IMG/VR virus record: IMGVR_UViG_3300048930_000674
Span: 1-49,995 of that record
Strand: one strand, 5' to 3'
DNA from: a virus
Length of the DNA stretch: 49,995 nucleotides
The translations under genes were made by a program, and so were the position numbers. Below the pieces are notes generated by a model. It made no database searches, was not told where the DNA came from, and saw only the letters and a list, made by a program, of their open reading frames with translations. Positions 15,984 to 25,395 of this stretch are shown here, in pieces (within the stretch, counting starts at the first letter, position 1; every line of letters starts with the position of its first letter).

Positions 15984-16583
15984 ATGAGCGAGACGCTGAC
16001 CTACCCGTTCGGGACCGACACCTACCGGCCCGAGTCGTTCTCGCTGAAGGTCGAGGACTTCGTGCTGATCTCGACCCCGGCGCTGGGCGGGCCGATCCGT
16101 ACCTACGAGGTGCCCGGGACCCGCCTGGTCGCGACACTCGCCTACGGGGTCCAGCTGACAGCCGAGCGGGCAGAGATCGCTGGGTGGTGGGCCAAGGCCG
16201 GGCTGCGGCGCAATCGCGTGCGCCTCTATCACCCGGCGCTCGTGGCGCCTCGCGGCACAATGCGCGGCTCGCCGCTCGTCAAGACCCAGGCGCTGCAGGG
16301 CGCGGCGACTGTGACTGTGAAGTCCGGCTCCGGGACCTTGCTGCGGGGCGACATCATCGGGCTGACGGACGGGCTGCACGTCGTGACCGACGACGTGACG
16401 TTCTCCGGTGGCGAGGCGATCGTCGCGATCTCGCCCCAGGTGCGAGCGACCGTCGCGGTCGATTCCGCGGTGACGTGGGACCGCCCGACCGGCACGTTCA
16501 TGTGCCTGTCCGCGCCGGACGTGCCGTTTCGTGGGACCGGCGGGCATCCGTCCTTCAGCGTGTCCCTGGTCGAGGCCCCCTGA
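15984..16583 (+). CDS. Minor tail protein (distal tail-like)
   Basis: A 199-residue beta-rich protein following the tape measure by 4 bp. It starts MSETLTYPFGTDTYRPESFSL and has paired strands and a C-terminal SFSVSLVEAP edge. Position between tape measure and hub protein corresponds to lambda gpM or a distal tail protein, but no decisive motif is visible. Confidence 0.7.
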   Translation: MSETLTYPFGTDTYRPESFSLKVEDFVLISTPALGGPIRTYEVPGTRLVATLAYGVQLTAERAEIAGWWAKAGLRRNRVRLYHPALVAPRGTMRGSPLVKTQALQGAATVTVKSGSGTLLRGDIIGLTDGLHVVTDDVTFSGGEAIVAISPQVRATVAVDSAVTWDRPTGTFMCLSAPDVPFRGTGGHPSFSVSLVEAP

Positions 16584-16584
16584 C

Positions 16585-17184
16585 ATGGCCGCGCACGAAC
16601 TCGCAGGCGGCGGCTCGGCGCTGGCGAAGGCCAACCACGCGCGGGTCGTCAACCTCGTCGAGATCCTCTCCCAGCCCGCGCTCGGGGCGGTGACGCCCGT
16701 GCGCCTGGTGACCGGCATGTTCGACGTGAGCTACGGCGGCAATACGTTCTACGCCTCCGGCCAGCTGCTCCAGATCAGCGAGATCCGGGAGACGATGGCC
16801 AACCGCGCCTCCCGGCTCTCGATCAAGGTGTCGGCGGTTCCGTCGTCGCTGCGCTCGCTCGCGCTCGATGCGCAGTACACCTACGTGGGCCGGCAGATCA
16901 CGATCTGGACGGCGGCGCTGTCCACCGCCTACGCGGTCGTCGGCACGCCCGATATCGCGCTCCTCGGGCGGGTTGGAAAGATGACGATCACCGACCGCGC
17001 CGGGACGAGCGACGGTACGTGCGAGGTCGACATCCTGTGCGTCGACCGGTACGCGCGGCTGCGGACGTCGAACGAGCGCCGGCTGTCGCACGAGCAACAG
17101 AAGCACCTGTACCCGGGCGACACCGGGCTGCGCTTCCTCACGAAGATGCGTGAGGACAACACCGCGGTCCTGGGGCAGCGATGA
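16585..17184 (+). CDS. Minor tail / baseplate hub protein (lambda gpL- or DUF2163-like)
   Basis: A 199-residue protein, ATG 16585 directly after the preceding TGA. It opens with a helix (ALAKANHARVVNLVEI), then VRLVTGMFDVSYGGNTFYASG and ISEIRETM...RLSIKVS, and ends in a segment with DRYARLR..NERRLSHEQQ. This order is like the N-terminal part of DUF2163 hub proteins and lambda gpL. Its stop overlaps the tip protein start by 4 nt. Confidence 0.7.
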   Translation: MAAHELAGGGSALAKANHARVVNLVEILSQPALGAVTPVRLVTGMFDVSYGGNTFYASGQLLQISEIRETMANRASRLSIKVSAVPSSLRSLALDAQYTYVGRQITIWTAALSTAYAVVGTPDIALLGRVGKMTITDRAGTSDGTCEVDILCVDRYARLRTSNERRLSHEQQKHLYPGDTGLRFLTKMREDNTAVLGQR

Positions 17185-20100
17185 GCGTCTTCAAAGACTT
17201 CCTGCTCGCTGCGGCCGGGGCGGCCGTTTCGCTCCTGTCGTTCGGCGCAGGCACACCGCTCCTGGCGAGCTTCACCTGGCAGGCGTTCGCCGCGCGGACG
17301 GCGCTCGTGCTGGGCGTGCAGACCTACTCGCGCAGCCAGCAGCGGCGCGCGGCGCGCGGCGCGGCGGCAGGCGTGCAGGACAACAAGGTCACGATCCTCG
17401 CAAACGACCACCCCGAGGTGATCGTCTATGGGACGACGCGAGTCCCGACGGTGCTGGTCTACCGCGCCAACCACGGAGCGAAGAAGCAGTTCCTGACGCT
17501 CGTCCTCGCCGTCCCGTGCCGGCACAGGCTGACGTCGATCAAGCGCATCCTGTTCGATGGCGTCGACATCGGCGACCTGTCGGGCGCGACGAACGGCTAC
17601 GTGACCGCCGGGTCGAAGTGGCACACGGCGAAGGTCGAGTCCTACACCACCGACTTCGACGGCGGTACGACGGGCAAGGTCATCACGCTGCCGTTCTCGG
17701 CCGGCGAGATCGTCGGCGTCGACACGGTGGCGCTGCGCGCGCCCGACTACGCCGCGCAGCTCTCGGCCTTCGGCCAGGTGCCGCCGGGCGGCTACGTGAC
17801 GCTCGCCCAGACCCAGTACGTCGTCGCGGGCAACCAGATCACGGTCAACGTCGACTCGTCGAACGGCTTCCAGATAGTCGTGACCTACCGAATCCGCACG
17901 TCCGCGAAGGCGTGGGTCTACGTGCGGAAGAACCTCGGTGAGGCAGCGGGCGGGACGTTCGACGTCGACGGCAACGGGACGACCCTGTCGTCGGTGTCGC
18001 AGTGGACATCGGCGGACAAGCTCTGCTCGATCCCCAACATCGTCCTGACGCTCGAGGCCGACCCGGACGGGACCGTGTGGGCGAACGGCGTTCCGCAGGT
18101 GACCCTCATCGTCGAGGGCGCGGCCGTCTACGACCCGACGAAGGATTCGACCAACGGCGGCTCGGGCGCACACAGGCTCGCGAATCCGGCGACCTGGGAG
18201 TTCTCGAACAACGCAGCCCTGTGCTGGCGCGACTTCATGCGGCGGGAGGTCGGCTGCACTGCCGCGGAGATCGACGACGCCTCTGTGCGTGCGGCCGTCC
18301 CGGTGTGCGATGCCGCGGTGACGCTGCGCGCGGGCGGGACGGAGAAGGCGTTCACGGTCGACGGGACGGTGTCGACGGAGACGTCCTGGCAGGACAACGT
18401 CGAGACGCTCGCTATGGCGATGCTCGGCAACGCGGTCAAGATCGGCGCGCGCTGGTCGATCGTTCCGTTCTCGTGGGAAGCGCCGGTCGTGACGCTCGAC
18501 ACCCCGAGCCTGTCGGACGGAGACGTCGTGGTCGACCCGCGCCCCGAGCCCGACCAGATCATCAACTCGGTGCGCGGCCGCTACATGGACGGGCGAGCGA
18601 CGACGGAGAGCCCGCACGGGCTGTTCGCGCTCGACGACTTCCCGCCGGTCGAGATCGCCGCGTACATCACCCAGGACCTCAACGAGAAGCTCTGGCACGA
18701 CGTCGCGCTCCCGCTGTCCGTGGGCGAGGAGCGGGCGCAGCGGATGGGGACGTTCTACGCCTACCGCGCTCGGTCGGCGATGACGCTGTCGGCGACGTTC
18801 AACATGGACGCCTACGAGCTGGCTCCGGGCAAGCGGGTCCGGCTGCCGTGGGCGCTCAACGGCTGGGACATTACCCAGGACGGCGGCACCGGGAAGGTGT
18901 TCATCGTCCACGACTGGAGCTACGAGGCTCCGCACCGTGTGGGCCTGCTGTTGAAGGAGGACGCGGCGGCTTACTACTCCTGGGACTACAACGCCGCGAA
19001 GCTCCTCGATCCGACGCCGAACACCTCGCTGCCGCCACCGAACTACGTCGCCACGCCCGCGAACATGGCGATCCGCATGGACGCCTCGACCTTCTACGTG
19101 GCGGCGGACGGCTCGACCGTCCCCTATGCCGAGGTGTCGTGGGACGCGCTGTCGAGCGACGACGCGCATGTGGAGCTGTTCTGGAAGCGCGCGGCGGACT
19201 CGGAGTACCGGCGCATCGTCGCGGACTCGCGCTCGACGACGCTGTGGATCGAGCGCATCGCGCGCGGCGACGTCCTGTCGGCCTACGCGATCGCGGTGAA
19301 CGCCATCGGCGCGCAGTCCGCGCCGGTGTTCTTCCCGAGGATCGACGTGCCGGACACGCTCGCCGTTGCCGTGAGGCCCGCGCCGTTGTCGGCGAACCTG
19401 CTCGTCAACGCCTCCTTCGAGTTCTCCGCCGACCGGTGGGGTACGTGGGCGAACGACAGCACGGTGTCGCGGGTGCTGAAGGAGGTGTACTTCGGCTTCG
19501 CTGGCCTGCCTGCGAACGCGCGGCTGGAGATCGACTCTACGGGGACAGGCAGCGCCTCGACGCTTGCCGCCTACTCGGAGTTCGTCACCGTCGACCCTGG
19601 GGCGCTGTTCGCCGCCTACGTGGACGCGCTGCCGCTGTCGGTCGACGCGGCGATCTCGATCGACTGGTACGACGCTGCACGCGCCTACCTCACGAGCTCA
19701 CCGGGCACGACGGTGCCGGGACGCGCGGCGATGACCGGGAACCCCGCGCTGATCGAACAGTACGGCCGCTCATGGGTGTTCGCGAACGCACCGGGCACCG
19801 CGCGCTACGCGCGGTTCGTGCTGTGGGCGACGGGCTCGTGGACGGCCTCCGACACGCTCGGGCGGAAGTACATCTTCTTCGTTCGCCCGTTCCTCGGGAA
19901 GGTGCCGTCGGAGGTACTGCGGGTCGAGGAGAACCTGCCGGCGTGGGACGCAGGTGCGTCGCTCGTCCTGGGCACCGACGCGCTTCTCGCGGGCGTCGCG
20001 ACGGAGGTGGCGACGAAGGTCGACTCGACGGGCGCGGTCTGCGCGGCGGTCCCGTACGTGATCGCCAAGCGCATCCGCGCCGACATGGTTCTGGACGGCC

Positions 20101-20477
20101 CCACGATCACCTCGCCCGTCGCCGCGAAGATGGAGGTCACGGTGACGTTCACGGTCGGGGCGAGCTACGCGAACGACGGCAGCGCGCGGAATGTGCAGGC
20201 GATGCTGTTCCGCAACGGCGGCGACCCGGAGCCGGACTTCGTCCCGATGCCGGTCACTCGCGCGGCAGGCGCGGCCGAGGCGCTCGTCAACGTGACGATG
20301 CGCCACATCTTCCTCGTTGCCGCGAACGAGACGGTCACGCCGATGCTCGCGCTCAACCGCTCGGATCCGTCGGTCACTTCGTTCGCCGAGAAGGTCGCCC
20401 CTTCGATCGCCGCGTCCAACAACACCACCGATCGCGTCTACGGCGCGAATTGGTCGGTCGTCCTCATCAAGAGGTAG
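17181..20477 (+). CDS. Tail tip / central fibre protein (lambda gpJ-like)
   Basis: A 1,098-residue protein. A hydrophobic N-terminal segment (FLLAAAGAAVSLLSFGAG) is followed by the hub-type region with VYGTTRVPTVLVYR and YDPTKDST. Residues about 440-600 carry the phage tip domain (DQIINSVRGRYMDGRATTE, ELAPGKRVRLPW). A fibronectin III-like module lies at about 625-715. The rest is beta-rich with a lectin-like block (LLVNASFEFSADRWG). No NlpC/P60 peptidase gene precedes it, unlike lambda. It probably forms the tail tip and contacts the receptor. Confidence 0.87.
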   Translation: MSVFKDFLLAAAGAAVSLLSFGAGTPLLASFTWQAFAARTALVLGVQTYSRSQQRRAARGAAAGVQDNKVTILANDHPEVIVYGTTRVPTVLVYRANHGAKKQFLTLVLAVPCRHRLTSIKRILFDGVDIGDLSGATNGYVTAGSKWHTAKVESYTTDFDGGTTGKVITLPFSAGEIVGVDTVALRAPDYAAQLSAFGQVPPGGYVTLAQTQYVVAGNQITVNVDSSNGFQIVVTYRIRTSAKAWVYVRKNLGEAAGGTFDVDGNGTTLSSVSQWTSADKLCSIPNIVLTLEADPDGTVWANGVPQVTLIVEGAAVYDPTKDSTNGGSGAHRLANPATWEFSNNAALCWRDFMRREVGCTAAEIDDASVRAAVPVCDAAVTLRAGGTEKAFTVDGTVSTETSWQDNVETLAMAMLGNAVKIGARWSIVPFSWEAPVVTLDTPSLSDGDVVVDPRPEPDQIINSVRGRYMDGRATTESPHGLFALDDFPPVEIAAYITQDLNEKLWHDVALPLSVGEERAQRMGTFYAYRARSAMTLSATFNMDAYELAPGKRVRLPWALNGWDITQDGGTGKVFIVHDWSYEAPHRVGLLLKEDAAAYYSWDYNAAKLLDPTPNTSLPPPNYVATPANMAIRMDASTFYVAADGSTVPYAEVSWDALSSDDAHVELFWKRAADSEYRRIVADSRSTTLWIERIARGDVLSAYAIAVNAIGAQSAPVFFPRIDVPDTLAVAVRPAPLSANLLVNASFEFSADRWGTWANDSTVSRVLKEVYFGFAGLPANARLEIDSTGTGSASTLAAYSEFVTVDPGALFAAYVDALPLSVDAAISIDWYDAARAYLTSSPGTTVPGRAAMTGNPALIEQYGRSWVFANAPGTARYARFVLWATGSWTASDTLGRKYIFFVRPFLGKVPSEVLRVEENLPAWDAGASLVLGTDALLAGVATEVATKVDSTGAVCAAVPYVIAKRIRADMVLDGPTITSPVAAKMEVTVTFTVGASYANDGSARNVQAMLFRNGGDPEPDFVPMPVTRAAGAAEALVNVTMRHIFLVAANETVTPMLALNRSDPSVTSFAEKVAPSIAASNNTTDRVYGANWSVVLIKR

Positions 20478-20480
20478 CCC

Positions 20481-21443
20481 ATGCCCTACGCCGACATCAA
20501 GGTCCGCCAGCGCGCCGAGTTCATCAGCTCGGGCGTCGGCGGGCAGACCTTCCAGCTAACGCTCGGCTCGCCGACCGTAGCAGGGAACACGCTCCTCCTT
20601 GTCGGGAACTCCATCCGCGCCGACCTGTACACCGGGGTTGACCTCCTGTCCGTGTCCTCCACCGTCAACGGATCGGGCGGAAATACCTGGGGGTCGATCA
20701 CGAACTACGATGCCGACCCGGGCAACGGCGGCACGACGCTGTGGGGCGTGATGGCACAGAACATCGCCGCTGGCACGACGGTCGTCGCCGGCACGCTCGA
20801 CCTTGCCATGACGCAGAACCTCGTCGGCGCGCGGCTGTTGGAGATCGAGGGCGTGCCGACGTCGGGGGTCGAGGCGTTCACGCCCGTGACCGCGCGCTCC
20901 AACAACGCGCTCCAGAACTACATCGACTCCGCCTCCTCGGGCACGCTGCCGCAGACCGATGTCCTGCTGGTCGGTATCTCGGGCGGCCCCTACGGCAATC
21001 CGTCGAACGAGGGCACGTGGACCGAGGAGATGTCGGTCAGCAACGGCGGCGGGAAGATCGGGTTCCAAGTGGCGACGCGCAAGGTCACGGCGACCGACGC
21101 GGTGACGTTCCGCACGCTGCACGATGCCGACATCGCCAATTACCGCGGCTCGATCCTGTTCGGGTTGAAGGCGAAGGCCGCCTCTACGCGCCAGTACCAA
21201 GCGCAGTTCGACCCGCTGAAACTCAACAATACGCACGGCGCATTTACCGCGTTCGTGCTGGTGAATGGCGACTGCGATCAAGTCCTCGCCAAGAGGTTCA
21301 CGAACGTGACCGCGACGGCCGGTGGCCTCGTTGTCTGCACGCCGGCCGACTCGGGCGCGCAGCTTTCGGACACGATCAAGATCCAGATCGAAGGGCCGAC
21401 GATCACCTCCGGGTGGGCGACTGGCTCGTGCGTGGACGCCTGA
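20481..21443 (+). CDS. Tail-fibre-associated protein, paralogue of the 1152 gene
   Basis: A 320-residue beta-rich protein just downstream of the tip gene. Residues about 155-235 align with the product of 1152-1850 (LLVGISGGPYGNP, W, VSNGGGKIGFQV, DAV, LFGLKA). A C-terminal extra domain of about 85 residues, absent from the paralogue, contains two cysteines and ends GSCVDA. It probably belongs to the tail-tip fibre complex; receptor or glycan binding is inferred from location only. Confidence 0.75.
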   Translation: MPYADIKVRQRAEFISSGVGGQTFQLTLGSPTVAGNTLLLVGNSIRADLYTGVDLLSVSSTVNGSGGNTWGSITNYDADPGNGGTTLWGVMAQNIAAGTTVVAGTLDLAMTQNLVGARLLEIEGVPTSGVEAFTPVTARSNNALQNYIDSASSGTLPQTDVLLVGISGGPYGNPSNEGTWTEEMSVSNGGGKIGFQVATRKVTATDAVTFRTLHDADIANYRGSILFGLKAKAASTRQYQAQFDPLKLNNTHGAFTAFVLVNGDCDQVLAKRFTNVTATAGGLVVCTPADSGAQLSDTIKIQIEGPTITSGWATGSCVDA

Positions 21444-21456
21444 CGGGAGCGACGAC

Positions 21457-24400
21457 ATGAACTTCATGGAGCGCGCGATCAGCGACATGCGGATCCCCGG
21501 GTTCACCGGGGCCTACCTGTCGTCCTATGCGGCCAACGAGCTGAAGTTCCTCGGGCGTACCGGCGTGATGCGGACTCATGCCTCGCTCGGCATGGGGCGC
21601 TACCCGGGCAAGACGGTGAGCCCGCCGACGACGGACGCATGGACGTCCGTGAACCCCGATCGCGGCATGGTGAGCTACGCCACGACCGCGCAGAAGGAGG
21701 CCGACTGGACGACGATCGGCATGTGGAACCACGTCGTCTTCTCGGAGGAGTACGGCTTCAATCATCTGCCCGGGTACACCGGGAACACGCGGGTCAAGAT
21801 CTGGGGCATCGAAACGTGGGTCCAGCTCAAGTCGACGCGGCGCTGGCACCGCGCGCGCTTCGTCGACTTGCTGCGCGGCGAGGCGTGGGATCCCAAGTTC
21901 GACAACTACGGCGGGTCGTGGGACGGCGTGAACTGTGACTATCGGCTGGAGTCCGACGGGCGCGCATCGGTACGCCCGGTCCTCAAGTCGGGGGTGGTCG
22001 CTGGCTACTACATGTTCCACGGCTGGTCGGGCGGCGTGTCGATCGCCGACGCCTCCGCCTACCCTCGCAACGACATCCGCAACGTCCTCGTCCTTCAGCG
22101 GCAGGCGCTCGTGCTGCACAACTCCAGCGGTACGGACGATCGGCGCCACTCGGTGTTCCTCGTGGGACTTGGCGCGGACTACGTGCCGGCGCAGAGTGTG
22201 AACCTATGGCCGGCTGTCGGGTCGTCGCGGCATCGGCGTGTCGTCGCGCGCTGGCCGCAATGGGAGGCGATGTTCCTCCACACGATGACGGAGAGCGAGA
22301 TCCGTGCGGGCGACTTCCCGCCAGAGCTTGCCGGGCTGTCAGAGGACCTGACTGACGGGGGCGACGGCGGCATCATGGTCCCCTCGCCGGCCCCGGCTCC
22401 CGCGCCCGCGCCGGCTCCTGCGCCCGCGCCCGCTCCCTCCTCCGGCGAGTGGCCGGTGCTGGTGACCGCGCCGGCCGGCAACTCCGACTTCGTGCAGTCC
22501 GACCTCGCGCAGCCGGGATACCGTACGTGGGTCGAGGAGCCGAGGTCGGCTCCGCCATACATCCCGTCGACCTCGCGCCGCACCCTCATCACGCGCGTGT
22601 CCGACTTCACCACGTGGGGTGGCACGGTCAACGCGCAGATCGCGCGGCCCTACTACTCGCGCCGCTCGTGCTGGAACGCCGACGGCTCGTACTTCCTCGC
22701 GCAGTTCCTCAACAGCTCGGACGGAACCGAGGCTGGCGGGATGCCGCTCCTCAACGGCTCGACCTACGAGTACATCAAGCGGGTCGGCGCGTTTGGCTAC
22801 GACCACCGCTGGCACCCGGCCGACCCCGACAAGGTCGTCTACCCGTCGTCGAACAAGTACCGGACCTACTCGATCGCGGCCGACGCCTCGGCCGACCTGT
22901 TCACCTTCACGGGCTACACGGCGGTCGACGGCTCCACGGGCATGTTCGGCGACGAGGGCGCGCCCGATCGCAGCGGTCGGTACTGGGTCGGGTGCTGCAC
23001 GGGTGGCGCGGGCGGCCCCGACCTCGTGTGCGTGGACGTCATCGCCGGGTCCGTGCTCGGGACGATCCAGCTTCCGAGCGGGTGGGGCTACAACGAGATC
23101 CAGGCCTCGCCGCTGAACTGGTGGAGCATGTCCCGGAAGGGCGGGTACATCATCACGCAGTCGCTCGCGAGCTGGACGACGCGCAACAGCATCAGCGTGC
23201 CCGCCGGCCTCAACGTGTGGTCGAAGGCGGGTGCGCTGCTGCGCTCGTTCACCGCGTCGGGCTACGCCTTCCACATGGACATGGGCGTCGACACGGAGGG
23301 CTACGAGGTCGCCGTGATGGTGGGCGACGAAGGCACGATCGGCGGGCTCAAGACCCGCGCCGTCAAGACCATCCGCTTCGACGACGTCAACTTGACGCCG
23401 AGGCTGGAGTGCCCGGCCGGGATGATCCGCGAGGCTTGGCACACCTCCTGCCCCATGAATGCGGACGGGTGGGCGATTGTCTCCTCCTTCGGCGATGCGA
23501 GCGGGATGGCGACGGCACAGGAGGCGGCGCTGTTCAACACCATCTTCGCGGTCAGGCTGGACGGGTCGAAGCGGGTGGCGGTGATCGCGAACGTGCGGCA
23601 CCCGACGAACGACTCCGCCGACATGACCTACAACTTCGAGACCCACGCCTGCGCGAAGCCCGACATGACCGCGGTCGCGTGGACGAGCGTGTGGTCGTAC
23701 TCGACCTCAGCATCCCGGCGCGCATCCCACCTGTACGTGGCACGCGGCGACGACTCGGTGCCGAGCGGCGGGAGCAGCGGAGGCGGTACCGGCGGCGGCT
23801 CGACTGGGGGCGGCACGGGCGTGCCGGTGACGCCCGGCTGGGCTCCTGCGAACGCCTTCCCGCGCCTGTCGAACGGCATGGCGAACGCGGACACGGGTGC
23901 CACGGGCGCGTCGACGGGGTTCACGGCCCCGACGATCACCACGACGACGCTGCCGGCGGGCACGGCGGGCGCGCCCTACACCGCGACGCTCCTGCAAGCG
24001 ACCGGGTCGCCGGGCTTCGTCTGGACCGTGCAGTCTGGCTCGCTGCCGGCGGGGCTGACGCTCGCGCCGGGGAGCGGGCTGCTGTCAGGCACGATCGCTG
24101 GCAATGCGACGTCTCAGACCTTCACGGTCCGCTGCACCAACTCGCATGGGTATGACGACCAGGTCCTCACGATCACGGTCGGTTCGCTGCCGTCGATCCA
24201 GAACGTGCCGCTGCCCGAGGCGACGGTCGGCGTCGCTTACACGCAAGGGCTCACGGGGGCCGGCCCGTCGCCCTACACGTGGGCAGTGACAGCGGGCAAG
24301 CTGCCGCCGGGGCTCACGCTGAACACGAGCACCGGGGTCATCTCGGGCACGCCGACGACGATCGGGACGTACCTGTTCTCCGTCGCGGCGTCGAACAGCT

Positions 24401-24498
24401 ACGGGCAGGGCACGCCGCTGTCGCTGTCGATCGCGGTCGGCGACCTGTCGGTCGAGGCGTTCGTCGCGTCGCCGTGGTCCAGATGGTGGAGGAAATGA
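21457..24498 (+). CDS. Large tail fibre/spike with propeller-like region and two He_PIG Ig domains
   Basis: A 1,013-residue protein. ATG 21457 is chosen because GGGAGC lies at proper distance; the open frame extends 45 codons further up inside the previous gene. Residues about 305-330 are a Pro-Ala tandem linker. Residues about 360-760 contain repeated four-strand blocks with WHP.DPD and WSMSRKGGYI, suggesting a beta-propeller. A Ser/Gly linker leads to two putative-Ig (He_PIG) domains at about 825-1000, each with LPAGLTL/LPPGLTL, then G.LSGT or GVISGTPT. It is the best candidate for the main host-range protein. Confidence 0.85.
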   Translation: MNFMERAISDMRIPGFTGAYLSSYAANELKFLGRTGVMRTHASLGMGRYPGKTVSPPTTDAWTSVNPDRGMVSYATTAQKEADWTTIGMWNHVVFSEEYGFNHLPGYTGNTRVKIWGIETWVQLKSTRRWHRARFVDLLRGEAWDPKFDNYGGSWDGVNCDYRLESDGRASVRPVLKSGVVAGYYMFHGWSGGVSIADASAYPRNDIRNVLVLQRQALVLHNSSGTDDRRHSVFLVGLGADYVPAQSVNLWPAVGSSRHRRVVARWPQWEAMFLHTMTESEIRAGDFPPELAGLSEDLTDGGDGGIMVPSPAPAPAPAPAPAPAPAPSSGEWPVLVTAPAGNSDFVQSDLAQPGYRTWVEEPRSAPPYIPSTSRRTLITRVSDFTTWGGTVNAQIARPYYSRRSCWNADGSYFLAQFLNSSDGTEAGGMPLLNGSTYEYIKRVGAFGYDHRWHPADPDKVVYPSSNKYRTYSIAADASADLFTFTGYTAVDGSTGMFGDEGAPDRSGRYWVGCCTGGAGGPDLVCVDVIAGSVLGTIQLPSGWGYNEIQASPLNWWSMSRKGGYIITQSLASWTTRNSISVPAGLNVWSKAGALLRSFTASGYAFHMDMGVDTEGYEVAVMVGDEGTIGGLKTRAVKTIRFDDVNLTPRLECPAGMIREAWHTSCPMNADGWAIVSSFGDASGMATAQEAALFNTIFAVRLDGSKRVAVIANVRHPTNDSADMTYNFETHACAKPDMTAVAWTSVWSYSTSASRRASHLYVARGDDSVPSGGSSGGGTGGGSTGGGTGVPVTPGWAPANAFPRLSNGMANADTGATGASTGFTAPTITTTTLPAGTAGAPYTATLLQATGSPGFVWTVQSGSLPAGLTLAPGSGLLSGTIAGNATSQTFTVRCTNSHGYDDQVLTITVGSLPSIQNVPLPEATVGVAYTQGLTGAGPSPYTWAVTAGKLPPGLTLNTSTGVISGTPTTIGTYLFSVAASNSYGQGTPLSLSIAVGDLSVEAFVASPWSRWWRK

Positions 24499-24500
24499 GG

Positions 24501-24857
24501 ATGGACGAACCAGAGAACATGGAGCGCTGGCGCGGGCGCGTCGATGCGTTCATCTCGGCATCGGCAGCCGACCGCGTAGGGCTGCACGGATCGATCGACC
24601 GAATGGTGGAGCGCGCGGACCGCCGGCACGAAGAGTTGATCGAGGCCCTGCGCGAGACGAACCACGCCATGCGCGACTCGCTGCAGGCTCTCACGAACGC
24701 GATCGCGGTCGAGCGAGCTCGGATCGACCGGTGGGAGGCGCGAGCCGAAGGGGCCTCGTGGCTCGCGCGCTTCGTTCCTCACGGCGTTACCGCGGCGGTG
24801 ACGTCCGCCGTGTGGTGGCTCATCAGTGGCGGGAAGACGCCGCCCCCTACGCCATGA
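24501..24857 (+). CDS. Coiled-coil protein with C-terminal membrane anchor (XhlA-like lysis accessory)
   Basis: A 118-residue protein. ATG 24501 is chosen because GGAGG (24488-24492) lies 8 nt upstream; in-frame ATGs at 24483 and 24495 are alternatives. Residues about 20-85 are a charged amphipathic helix, and residues about 90-112 (FVPHGVTAAVTSAVWWLIS) a membrane segment. This layout resembles XhlA-type holin accessory proteins. It is the first gene of the lysis cluster, with ATGA coupling to the next ORF. The lysis role is inferred. Confidence 0.68.
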   Translation: MDEPENMERWRGRVDAFISASAADRVGLHGSIDRMVERADRRHEELIEALRETNHAMRDSLQALTNAIAVERARIDRWEARAEGASWLARFVPHGVTAAVTSAVWWLISGGKTPPPTP

Positions 24858-24931
24858 CGGCCGCGCTGTTGGCCTTCGACCTGATGGTTCTCGCCGCGGT
24901 CGCGGTGATGCTCTACCTGGTGCTGCGATGA
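24854..24931 (+). CDS. 25-residue single-membrane-span peptide in the lysis cluster
   Basis: ATG 24854 overlaps the previous TGA and its own TGA overlaps the next ATG (ATGA at both ends). The peptide MTAALLAFDLMVLAAVAVML plus YLVLR is almost entirely one hydrophobic helix. The double coupling and location favour a real small membrane protein, possibly a holin partner or antiholin. Function is not established. Confidence 0.55.
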   Translation: MTAALLAFDLMVLAAVAVMLYLVLR

Positions 24932-25395
24932 TCGAGACACTCCTTTCCTTCCTGGGCGGCTCGGCCTTCCGGATGCTCTGGGGCGAGATCGCCGCGGCGT
25001 GGGCCCGGTACCAGGAGCACCGCCACGAACTCGCGATGCTCGAGCTGCAGGCACGCATCGAGGCGCAGCGACACACGCAGCAGGTCGAGATGATCCGGCT
25101 GCAGACCGAGGCGCAGGTCGAGGTCGTACGAGTGCAGGGGGAGGCGGACGTCGCCCGCGGCGAGGCCGATGCGTTCACCGCGGCGGTCCGCGGCACCACC
25201 TACAGCTACGGGATCGGCTGGGTCGACGCGTGGAACGGGGCCATCCGGCCGGGGCTCGCGACGATCGCCGGCCTGCTCATCGCAGCGCACTTCGTACGGC
25301 AGGGCTTCCAGCTCGACGAGCATGGGTGGGCCTTGGTGGCGGCGATCATTGGCGTCTACATCGCCGACCGGACGTTGGCGAAGCGGGGCAAGTGA
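24928..25395 (+). CDS. Candidate holin, GTA-type three-TM family
   Basis: A 155-residue protein. The N-terminal ETLLSFLGGSAFRMLWGEI is followed by a long charged helix rich in Glu/Gln/Arg (residues about 25-90), then WVDAWNGAIRP and two membrane segments (LATIAGLLIAAHFV and ALVAAIIGVYIADRTL). This order matches the three-TM holins found in gene transfer agents and proteobacterial prophages. It is coupled to the endolysin by TGATG. It would open the inner membrane for the endolysin, which has no signal sequence. Confidence 0.72.
   Translation: MIETLLSFLGGSAFRMLWGEIAAAWARYQEHRHELAMLELQARIEAQRHTQQVEMIRLQTEAQVEVVRVQGEADVARGEADAFTAAVRGTTYSYGIGWVDAWNGAIRPGLATIAGLLIAAHFVRQGFQLDEHGWALVAAIIGVYIADRTLAKRGK

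Noticed and set aside
16929-19169. 746-codon minus-strand open frame opposite the tail tip genes
   Set aside because: It is Arg/Gly/His-rich shadow translation of a GC-rich coding strand; the plus-strand genes have clear family motifs.
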